A program made the translations under genes and the position numbers. Under the pieces are notes generated by a model that saw nothing but the letters and a program-made list of their open reading frames with translations, did not search any database and was not told the origin of the DNA. Positions 1 through 6,430 of a stretch of 14,051 nucleotides of DNA are shown one piece after another (position 1 is the first letter of the stretch; each line of letters begins with the position of its first letter). The DNA comes from Alphaproteobacteria bacterium. GTDB lineage: Bacteria > Pseudomonadota > Alphaproteobacteria > Micavibrionales > UBA2020. The stretch lies in the NCBI GenBank assembly GCA_029266795.1, contig JAQSWE010000122.1, positions 1-14,051 on the forward strand, given 5' to 3'.

Positions 1-1378
1 ATGCGGCACCTTTCAGATAGAAGTGGTTGAGCATATCGACGCGGGTGATAAGGCCGAGCAGCTTGCCGTTATCGGTCACCATCACCAGCGGGTGGTTACG
101 CAGGAAAGTCGACGCCTCGCCAATCGGCGTTTCGCGCGGCAGGCTGGGCTTTGCGGGGCGCATCACTTCGCCGGCAGTTGCCGACATCGGTACCACCTTG
201 CCGTCATGCGTGAAACCGTCGAGCAGCATTTTCTCGTCAACGAGACCGACCAGCATCCCCTTCTCATCCAGCACGGGAAGTTGCGACACATCGGCAAAGC
301 GCATGCGCTTGTAAGCCGTCTGCAGCGTATCGGTCGCCTGTACAACCACGGTATCGCCGGCATCATGGCGGCGGACGATCAAATCCTCGACCGTGCCGGT
401 TTTGACGCGCGCGGCGAAGCCCTGTTCGGTCATCCATGAATCGCTGAACGCCTTGGAGAGATATTTATCGCCACGGTCGCAGACGAAAGTCACGACGCGC
501 TTCGGCGTTTTTTGTTCGCGGCAATAGCGCAGCGCGGCTGCGATCAGCGTGCCGGACGACGTACCGGCCAAGATGCCTTCGTTTTTCAGCAGCTGGCGTG
601 CGGTGCCGATGCTTTCCTCGTCCGGAATGGCGTAGGCTTTGTTGATCACTTTCATGTCGAGGATGCTGGGAATGAAATCTTCCCCGATGCCTTCTACCAG
701 CCACGAGCCGGGCGTCACCACTTTACCCTCGTTCACCAGCGGCGCGAGGATAGAGCCCACAGGATCCGCGAGCACCATTTCCGTGCTGGGGCTGACGCGG
801 TTGATGAATGATGCAAGGCCTGCCATCGTGCCGCCCGAACCGACGCCGCAGACGATCGCATCGACGTCATGCTGCATCTGTTCCCAGATTTCGGGCGCGG
901 TCGATGTTTCATGCGCCAGCGAATTGGCGGGGTTGGAAAACTGGTTGGCGTAGAAACCGCCGGTTTCTTTCGCAATACGCTCTGCCACTTCCTGATAGTA
1001 TTCGGAATGGCCTTTGACCACGTCGGAGCGTGCGGTGCGCACATCGGCGCCCAGCGCTTTGCAATGGAAGATTTTCTCGCGGCTCATTTTATCCGGCACG
1101 ACGAGGATGACTTTGTACCCCTTCAGCACGCCGATCAGCGCAAGGCCAAGGCCGGTATTGCCCGCTGTCGCCTCGACAATCGTGCCGCCCGGTTTCAAGC
1201 GCCCGTCCTGCTCCGCCGCTTCGATCATCGTGCGCGCGATACGGTCCTTGATCGAACCGCCGGGGTTATGTGATTCCATTTTCAGGAACAGCTGGCACGG
1301 GCCGGTATCGAGCCTTGAAACCTGCACCATCGGCGTGTTGCCGATCAGCTGGATGACGCCGGGGGCGCTTTGCTTCAT
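1..1378 (-). CDS. cbs: Cystathionine beta-synthase / cysteine synthase-type PLP enzyme with C-terminal CBS-domain pair (3' end cut by window edge)
   Basis: Fold-type II PLP enzyme that joins an activated serine (serine or O-acetylserine) to a thiol or sulfide in the cytoplasm. The frame is open from the ATG to the left edge, giving 459 visible codons, about full family length, so only a few residues are probably missing. The PLP lysine is K44 in GGSIKDR. The substrate loop is ATAGNTG (71-77), and the glycine-rich phosphate loop is around GVGSGGT (178-184). KYLSKAFSDSWM (305-316) closes the catalytic domain. Two CBS motifs follow at about 325-385 and 402-456, where adenosyl ligands often bind in this family. 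No N-terminal heme-binding extension is present. An AGGTG ribosome site lies about 8 nt before the ATG. It diverges from cysE with 117 bp between them, and no separate cysK is in the window, so it may use O-acetylserine supplied by that enzyme. Whether it is a true CBS or a cysteine synthase cannot be decided from sequence alone. Confidence 0.93.
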   Translation of the reverse strand, partial: MKQSAPGVIQLIGNTPMVQVSRLDTGPCQLFLKMESHNPGGSIKDRIARTMIEAAEQDGRLKPGGTIVEATAGNTGLGLALIGVLKGYKVILVVPDKMSREKIFHCKALGADVRTARSDVVKGHSEYYQEVAERIAKETGGFYANQFSNPANSLAHETSTAPEIWEQMQHDVDAIVCGVGSGGTMAGLASFINRVSPSTEMVLADPVGSILAPLVNEGKVVTPGSWLVEGIGEDFIPSILDMKVINKAYAIPDEESIGTARQLLKNEGILAGTSSGTLIAAALRYCREQKTPKRVVTFVCDRGDKYLSKAFSDSWMTEQGFAARVKTGTVEDLIVRRHDAGDTVVVQATDTLQTAYKRMRFADVSQLPVLDEKGMLVGLVDEKMLLDGFTHDGKVVPMSATAGEVMRPAKPSLPRETPIGEASTFLRNHPLVMVTDNGKLLGLITRVDMLNHFYLKGAA

Positions 1379-1416
1379 CGTATCACCTGTCCAAAAAAAT
1401 GAGCGAAATCGGGCTG

Positions 1417-1445
1417 ATGCTATTCTTTTTCCGCATTAAAGGCAA
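1417..1445 (-). promoter_or_regulatory. Candidate sigma70-type promoter for the CBS-type gene
   Basis: On the minus strand, TTGCCT (1440-1445) and TAGCAT (1417-1422) are 17 bp apart, each with four of six consensus matches. A start near 1410 would give a leader of about 32 nt that contains the AGGTG ribosome site. The whole 117-bp gap (1379-1495) has to hold both divergent promoters. On the plus strand the best candidate for cysE is weaker: GTGACT (1461-1466), 17 bp, TAAATA (1484-1489). Confidence 0.35.
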
Positions 1446-1495
1446 CGGTAACATAATGGCGTGACTTCACGGGTTTGATTGGGTAAATATGACCT

Positions 1496-2251
1496 ATGAC
1501 GAACCTGCATAGCATCACATCTTCAACGAATGCCAGCTGCTGGAAAAGCCTGAAGGCGGAGGCCGAAAAACTGGCTGCGACCGATGCCGCGCTTGCGCCA
1601 TTGTTGCAGTGCGTCATTCTGCCCGCCAAAACGTTGCCCGAAGCGCTCGGCCGTTTGCTGTCGGAAAAACTGGCGGCGAAGCATTTGCCGGAGGGGTTGA
1701 TCCTGCAACTCTTCGCCGATTTCGCGGATGCGGTTTCCGATCTTGAGCAGACGGTCAGCCGCGATCTGAACGCGATCACAGGGCATGACCCCGCCGCGCG
1801 CGACTGGGTGGCGCCGTTCCTGTTTTATAAAGGTTTCCACGCGCTGCAATCCCACCGGCTTGCGCATTACCTGTGGGGCACAGACCGTCAGCACCTCGCG
1901 CTGTTTCTGCAGAACCGTATTTCCGATGTTTTCGCCGTCGATATCCACCCGGCCGCGCGTATCGGCAGTGGCGTGATGATGGACCATGCGACAGGCATCG
2001 TCATCGGTGAAACCGCCGTTGTTGAAAACGACGTACTGCTCTGGCATGGCGTAACTCTGGGCGGCCGCAGCCAGGAACCCGGCGACCGCCACCCGAAAGT
2101 GCGCCAAGGTGCGGTGCTGGGTGCGAATTCCACCATCATCGGTAATATCGAAATCGGCCGTGGCGCCAAAGTCGCTGCCGGTAGCGTTGTCGTGCATGAC
2201 GTTCCCGCGGACAAGACCGTTGCCGGCACCCCCGCCAAAATCATAAACTAA
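1496..2251 (+). CDS. cysE: Serine O-acetyltransferase CysE
   Basis: Transfers acetyl from acetyl-CoA to L-serine to make O-acetylserine, the first committed step of cysteine synthesis. The 251-aa protein has the usual helical N-terminal SAT domain (about 15-140) followed by a left-handed parallel beta-helix of hexapeptide repeats (about 145-247). Catalytic residues are visible: D149 in VDIHP, H164 in MDHATG, and H199 in GDRHPK. An in-frame TGA at 1490-1492 lies just before the ATG at 1496, so the gene cannot start further upstream. No clear ribosome site precedes it. The protein stops right after the beta-helix (AGTPAKIIN) and lacks the 20-30-residue C-terminal tail ending in isoleucine that enterobacterial CysE uses to bind CysK. 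It starts a rightward gene run and diverges from the CBS-type sulfhydrylase, its obvious metabolic partner. Confidence 0.96.
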   Translation: MTNLHSITSSTNASCWKSLKAEAEKLAATDAALAPLLQCVILPAKTLPEALGRLLSEKLAAKHLPEGLILQLFADFADAVSDLEQTVSRDLNAITGHDPAARDWVAPFLFYKGFHALQSHRLAHYLWGTDRQHLALFLQNRISDVFAVDIHPAARIGSGVMMDHATGIVIGETAVVENDVLLWHGVTLGGRSQEPGDRHPKVRQGAVLGANSTIIGNIEIGRGAKVAAGSVVVHDVPADKTVAGTPAKIIN

Positions 2252-2272
2252 TTCAAGGCGTTATTTTTACGC

Positions 2273-2316
2273 TTGCGATGACCGGGATTAATCCATATAA
2301 CTCTAATAGGAATTGA
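2273..2316 (+). promoter_or_regulatory. Candidate promoter of the Rrf2 gene with an imperfect inverted repeat
   Basis: TTGCGA (2273-2278) and TATAAC (2296-2301) are separated by 17 bp, each close to the sigma70 consensus. Overlapping the -10 and the expected start is a weak dyad, AACTC (2299-2303) and GAATT (2310-2314), around TAATAG. It has four of five paired arm positions and could be an autoregulatory Rrf2 site. The ribosome site AGGA is at 2308-2311. The gene could equally be read through from cysE, which ends 68 bp upstream. Confidence 0.35.
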
Positions 2317-2319
2317 ATC

Positions 2320-2757
2320 ATGCTCTCCATGAAATGCAAATATGCGCTGAAGGCGCTGGTCGTACTGGCCGCGGAAGGCAAGAAATTGCCCTCGAGCGCC
2401 ATCGCCCAAAAAGCGCGCGTGCCGGCAAAATTCCTCGAGGCAATCCTGACCGACCTGCGCAAGGCCGACGCGCTGACATCGGAGCGCGGCGCGCATGGCG
2501 GCCATACGCTGAAAGGCGCGCCGGAGAAAATCATGCTCGGCCATGTGGTGCGCGCGATGGATGGCATGCTCGCCCCCATCCCCTGCGCCAGCACGTTTTA
2601 CTATAAAAAATGCGACGACTGTACCGACGAAAAAATCTGCGTCATCCGCCACGCGATGCTGGAAGTGCGCAACAAGATTTCGGAAGTGCTGGACGGCCTG
2701 TCGCTCGAAGACCTGTTGAATATGTCACCCAAGAAAAAACAGCAATTATTCTGGTAG
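2320..2757 (+). CDS. Rrf2-family transcriptional regulator with four-cysteine C-terminal motif
   Basis: DNA-binding regulator of the Rrf2 superfamily (relatives are IscR, NsrR and CymR). The 145-aa protein starts MLSMKCKYALKAL, the typical Rrf2 beginning that leads into a winged helix-turn-helix (about 8-65), with the wing at GAHGGH. The dimerisation helix follows. The effector region has C89, C98, C101 and C107, a C-X8-C-X2-C-X5-C pattern that could bind an iron-sulfur cluster or sense thiols, plus C6 near the N-terminus. The start at 2320 fits both the family N-terminus and an AGGA ribosome site; Met4 is a less likely alternative. The position directly after cysE and opposite the CBS-type gene suggests control of cysteine synthesis, as CymR does in Firmicutes, but this is inferred from context only. 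The basic C-terminus PKKKQQLFW is a minor oddity. Confidence 0.93.
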   Translation: MLSMKCKYALKALVVLAAEGKKLPSSAIAQKARVPAKFLEAILTDLRKADALTSERGAHGGHTLKGAPEKIMLGHVVRAMDGMLAPIPCASTFYYKKCDDCTDEKICVIRHAMLEVRNKISEVLDGLSLEDLLNMSPKKKQQLFW

Positions 2758-2766
2758 GAGTACATC

Positions 2767-3018
2767 ATGATCCGCAAACTGTTCATCGAGCATTGTCATG
2801 ACACGGGCGAGACGTATTTCCAGCACCTGCTTTTCACCATTAAAACCGCCGCAACCCTTGTCTATTCCGGCTTTGCCCTGATCATTCATGGCGTGTTTCC
2901 CTTCCTCTTCACCACCACCGCCAGCACAAATATCAAGAAACTGAACACGACGATCCTCACGCGTTCCGCGCGCGCCTCCGGCGACAACGTCACCCCGATG
3001 CACAAAAAAGCAGCCTGA
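2767..3018 (+). CDS. DUF6356-like small membrane-associated protein
   Basis: An 83-aa protein of unknown function. It has the pattern I associate with the alphaproteobacterial DUF6356 family: a short N-terminal (R/K)LFxxHxxxxGETYxxH segment, one hydrophobic stretch (about 24-49) with an internal histidine, then F-TTTAST, and a polar tail. A strong AGGAG ribosome site lies in the 9-nt gap after the Rrf2 gene, and its stop is 2 nt before the next ATG, so it is almost certainly co-transcribed and translationally linked on both sides. One membrane pass with a basic tail is predicted. No catalytic motif is visible. The family assignment is from memory of the motif and should be taken as probable. 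Confidence 0.8.
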   Translation: MIRKLFIEHCHDTGETYFQHLLFTIKTAATLVYSGFALIIHGVFPFLFTTTASTNIKKLNTTILTRSARASGDNVTPMHKKAA

Positions 3019-3020
3019 GT

Positions 3021-4370
3021 ATGGGCTGGTACGACATCGCCATTGTCGGCGGCGGGTTTTCCGGCGTTGCGACCATTGCGAACATCGTGCGTGATACGAC
3101 GAAACCTCTTGCCATCGCCGTCGTATCGCGCGAGCCGCGGGGCGTGTTTGGCCCCGCTTATTCCACACCACGCGATGAACACCTGCTCAATGTGCCAGCC
3201 GCGAATATGGGACTGTTTTCCGACAGCCACCGGCATTTTTTCGAATGGGTCACGGCGCAGGGCATTACCGCCGCACCCGGCGATTACCTGCCCCGCAAAC
3301 TATATGCGCAATACCTGCAATCCATCCTTGATGGCGCCCGCGACACCGCCCGGGAAAAAGGCATACGCCTCGACTGGTTTCAGGGCGAGGCGGAGGATAT
3401 CGAGGATCACGCCGAATACCTCTCTATCCGCTCCGGCGGCGAGGGCATCGATGCACGCGTCGTCGTGCTGGCCATTGGCAACGCGCTGCACAAGGGCGAC
3501 GCAAGCCCCGTGATCGACCAGCCTTGGAAATTCGATTTCAAGACGCTGACGCCCGCCCAGAAAAAAATCGCGCTGATCGGCAGCGGTTTGACAGCAGCAG
3601 ACATTATCATCAGCATTCTCGATACCGGCTGGCAGGGCGAGATCACCTGCTATTCCGGCCACGCTGCACTGCCCCGCGCGCATCTCGCGGGCTATGACGC
3701 GGCAAAACGCATCGCGCTGCCGCCGGACCAGTATATTTCACAGCGCCTTTCCACGATCATGCAGGCCTTGCGACGTGAAATTAAATCAGGCGGGCGCGAA
3801 TGGCATTACATCGTCGACAGCCTGCGCCCGCTGACGCAGGATATCTGGCGATCCTTGAACACGACGGATCGCGAGCGGCTGGTAAAGAAATACTTCACCC
3901 TGTGGAATGTTCACCGCCACCGTTACGCCCCGCATATCGCCGAGCGCATCGATGCCGCGATCAAAAGCGGGCAGCTGAAGATGGTGAAAGCGCGGGCGAC
4001 ATCTGCCGAACACAAACCGGATGGCATTACGCTATCCTTGCAGACCAAGGCCGGTGCGGAAACTGTGCATGGTTTCGATCTCGCCTTCCGCTGCACGGGT
4101 GTTGATTACAAAACCGAAAATACCCCACTCCTCAAGAACATTATCGCGAAGGGGTTGGCGAAGCCTGCGGACAATGATTACGGCATCCGCGCATCCGACA
4201 ATATGCTGATTTACCGCGACCGCCCCTGCGAAATGTACGCGCTGGGCGCGCCTTTGTTCGGCGCGCTGTTTGAAACAACGGCGGTGCCGGAGCTGCGCGC
4301 GCAGGCGAAGCTTATTTCGGATGCATTTTTGGAGGATTCAATCGCCAGCAAATCGCGCGCAATTGGTTGA
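3021..4370 (+). CDS. FAD/NAD(P)-binding protein, YdhS-like (COG4529)
   Basis: Putative flavin-dependent oxidoreductase with unknown substrate (449 aa). It has a dinucleotide-binding GGGFSG at 10-15 right after the start, as expected for FAD. The family signature HLLNVPAANMG is at 54-64. A second Rossmann glycine motif, GSG (187-189), follows IALI and probably binds NAD(P). A CTG segment (358-360) and ETTAVPELRAQA (418-429) near the C-terminus match the FAD-domain closing part of YdhS-type proteins. There is no signal peptide, so it is cytoplasmic. The ATG is 2 nt after the stop of the small membrane protein, with only a poor ribosome site, which suggests translational coupling. Its last 59 bp overlap the 3' end of the convergent DinB-like gene. 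Its role next to cysE and Rrf2 is unknown. Confidence 0.9.
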   Translation: MGWYDIAIVGGGFSGVATIANIVRDTTKPLAIAVVSREPRGVFGPAYSTPRDEHLLNVPAANMGLFSDSHRHFFEWVTAQGITAAPGDYLPRKLYAQYLQSILDGARDTAREKGIRLDWFQGEAEDIEDHAEYLSIRSGGEGIDARVVVLAIGNALHKGDASPVIDQPWKFDFKTLTPAQKKIALIGSGLTAADIIISILDTGWQGEITCYSGHAALPRAHLAGYDAAKRIALPPDQYISQRLSTIMQALRREIKSGGREWHYIVDSLRPLTQDIWRSLNTTDRERLVKKYFTLWNVHRHRYAPHIAERIDAAIKSGQLKMVKARATSAEHKPDGITLSLQTKAGAETVHGFDLAFRCTGVDYKTENTPLLKNIIAKGLAKPADNDYGIRASDNMLIYRDRPCEMYALGAPLFGALFETTAVPELRAQAKLISDAFLEDSIASKSRAIG

Positions 4371-4938
4371 GGTGAATGATAGCATGGGCCGTCATCAGCC
4401 AGTGCCACTGCCGCGCGGTAAAGGGTCCGAACCATGGGTGCAGCAATGCGGCCTTGGCATTCCGGTCACCAACCGACTTGTCGAGTTCAGACATCGCCGT
4501 TGCCGAATAAGCGCGAAATTTCGTCAACGCGTCCTGCGCGGTCATCTCGCCCTTGGGCTTTACGCGCGCCATTTCGACTTCGTAATCCGGAACAATCCCT
4601 TTCGACAGCGGCACGACAAGCGATGCGATGCCCTGCGTCACAATTAGCATGTGTTCCAGCAGCATGGCGGCAGACCAATAGCGTGAGCTGTCTTCCAGCC
4701 CGAATTGCGGCGGCACCAGCACGCGCTTGGTACGCTGCGCCTCGCTCAAGGATTCGTAATCCTTGATAATTCTTCCGGCGACGCGCCCGAAGGTTTCGCT
4801 GTCCTTGTCCCAGTTCGACTTACCCGCGACGAGCGGGCGGACGATATATCGCATCAGAAATCTATGGTGCGCCGGCACGCCGGCACCGGGTTTTTGCAGG
4901 CTTGCCTGTATTTCAGCGTCGGTGCGGGTATCAGCCAT
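4312..4938 (-). CDS. DinB-superfamily / DUF1569-like putative metal-dependent protein, last gene of the efflux operon
   Basis: A 208-aa cytoplasmic protein that I read as a DinB-like four-helix-bundle member. The likely metal ligands are H96 in LLEHML and H185/H189 in the HxxxH of AHAIIHLNQL, preceded by HPWFG (167-171) and a TARQW segment, as in DUF1569 proteins. Some DinB-fold enzymes are bacillithiol- or mycothiol-dependent transferases, but I see nothing that identifies a substrate here. The start at 4938 was chosen because GGAG stands about 9 nt upstream and its ATG overlaps the stop of the outer-membrane factor by 8 nt (ATGGCTGA); a longer in-frame N-terminus would be highly basic coding shadow of that gene. 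It is thus translationally coupled to the efflux genes. The 3' end overlaps the convergent YdhS-like gene by 59 bp. Confidence 0.8.
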   Translation of the reverse strand: MADTRTDAEIQASLQKPGAGVPAHHRFLMRYIVRPLVAGKSNWDKDSETFGRVAGRIIKDYESLSEAQRTKRVLVPPQFGLEDSSRYWSAAMLLEHMLIVTQGIASLVVPLSKGIVPDYEVEMARVKPKGEMTAQDALTKFRAYSATAMSELDKSVGDRNAKAALLHPWFGPFTARQWHWLMTAHAIIHLNQLRAICWRLNPPKMHPK

Positions 4939-6430
4939 TTTTCTTCTCCGCTTTTTTCTCCGGCACAAGTGACACGGGCGCTGTCGCGGGCGCATCCCAG
5001 CCGCCGCCGAGCGCGCGGATCAGCTGCACGGTGCCAGACAAGCGGGCACGCTTGATTTCGACGCCAGCGCGTTCGGCCTCTAACGCCTCGCGGCGGGCGG
5101 TGATGCTTTCAAGATAGCCGAGATCACCTTCGTCATAGCGCAGCTTGGCGATCTGGGCCGCGCGTTTCGACGCGTGTTCAGCACGATACTGCGCCGATGC
5201 CTGGCGCGACAGCATGCGCAGGCGTGACAGGCTGTCTTCCACATCGCGGAACGATTCCAGCACCTGACCGCGATAGACATGCACGGCTTCTTCATACTGC
5301 GCCTTGCTGCGGTCGAGATTGGCAACCGCGCGCCCGCCGCCGAAGATCGGCACGGTCATCAGCGGGCCGATGGCCCAGCTGCGGCTCGACCACTGGAACA
5401 GGCTGCCCAGCACGTCAGATTCAAACCCGCCCGATCCGGTCAGGAACAGCGACGGGAAGAACGCGGCCCGGGCGACACCGATACGCTGGTTCGATGCCTC
5501 CAGCGCTTTCTGCGCGGCGGTGACGTCGGGGCGGCGTTCCAGCAGGCTGGATGGCAGGCCCGCGGGAATAACGGGTATTTTCGTGACGATATTTTCTTTT
5601 TCAAACGCGAAATCCATCGGCGCCTTGCCCAGCGCAAGCGCAAGCGCATGCTCCAGCTCCGCACGGCGCTGTTCTGCCGAATGCAGCTGGCTGCGGGTAT
5701 TTTCAAGATCAACGACGGAAGAAGCGACGTCCAGCTCGGTGATGTCGCCCGCATCCGATTTTTTCTCGAGGATGCGCGCGTTCTGCTGGCGCAGGGTCAG
5801 CCCGCGGTTCAGGATATCGATATCGCGGTCGGTTGCGCGCAGCGCGAAATAAAGGTCGGCCACATCGGCCTGCAGCGACAATTTAACGCTCTGATACGTC
5901 GCCGCCGCCGCCTTCGCATCGAGGCGGGAGGCAAGCCAGCCGCCGCGCACGGATCCGAACACATCGAGTTCATAATTGAGACCAAAGCTGGTCAGCGCGT
6001 CGTTTTCAATCGCGAGAGGAGCGCCAGGCGCAAGGCCGCGGCCCACCGCATTTGGCTGGCGGCGCGTGAAGCTGCTGGTGTTGTCGATGGTCGGGAACAG
6101 GAAGGAGCGCGAAACTTTCGCCGTCGCCCGCGCCTGCTTGACGCGCGCGGCATAGACCTTGACGTTTTCGTTGCCGGCGACCGCCTGTTCGACCAGCGCA
6201 TTCAGTTTTTCATCGCCGAACACGCGCCACCATTCGCCGCGCGGCAACGCTGCCGAAGGCTCCGCCACTTTCCACGTGCCGGTTTCCTTGGCAGACAGTT
6301 CCTTGTCGGTCGGCGCTTCCTTGAAGGCTTCGGTCTTGGTCACCGTGGGCTTCAGGAAATCGGGCGCCATGTTGCAGGCCGACAGCGCGGCCGTGATCGC
6401 AAGCAATGATACGAGGTGCTTTATTTTCAT
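4931..6430 (-). CDS. Efflux outer-membrane factor lipoprotein (OprM/NodT family)
   Basis: Trimeric outer-membrane channel that completes the tripartite efflux system. The 499-aa protein has a lipoprotein signal peptide with lipobox LSAC and the lipidation site at C19. Two OEP repeats follow (about 65-265 and 285-475), with coiled-coil-forming helices rich in Ala, Gln and Glu. Typical motifs are visible, such as WW-VFGDEKLNALVEQA, ELDVFGSVRG, LERRPDVTAAQKAL and PIFGGGRAVANL. The C-terminus is a lysine-rich tail after the second helical pair. Its ATG overlaps the RND stop codon (ATGA), so the two are translationally coupled. Length and motifs are normal, and I see no defect. Confidence 0.95.
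   Translation of the reverse strand: MKIKHLVSLLAITAALSACNMAPDFLKPTVTKTEAFKEAPTDKELSAKETGTWKVAEPSAALPRGEWWRVFGDEKLNALVEQAVAGNENVKVYAARVKQARATAKVSRSFLFPTIDNTSSFTRRQPNAVGRGLAPGAPLAIENDALTSFGLNYELDVFGSVRGGWLASRLDAKAAAATYQSVKLSLQADVADLYFALRATDRDIDILNRGLTLRQQNARILEKKSDAGDITELDVASSVVDLENTRSQLHSAEQRRAELEHALALALGKAPMDFAFEKENIVTKIPVIPAGLPSSLLERRPDVTAAQKALEASNQRIGVARAAFFPSLFLTGSGGFESDVLGSLFQWSSRSWAIGPLMTVPIFGGGRAVANLDRSKAQYEEAVHVYRGQVLESFRDVEDSLSRLRMLSRQASAQYRAEHASKRAAQIAKLRYDEGDLGYLESITARREALEAERAGVEIKRARLSGTVQLIRALGGGWDAPATAPVSLVPEKKAEKKNG

Noticed and set aside
1523..2197. A 224-codon open frame on the minus strand over cysE
   Set aside because: It is antisense to cysE, which has all its catalytic motifs.
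2254..2276. Possible terminator hairpin after cysE (AAGGCGT, loop TATTTTT, ACGCTT)
   Set aside because: The stem has a bulge and no T-run follows it. The same bases overlap the -35 of the proposed rrf2 promoter.
5279..6409. A 376-codon open frame on the plus strand
   Set aside because: It is antisense to the outer-membrane factor, with a composition typical of a shadow and no motif or plausible ribosome site.
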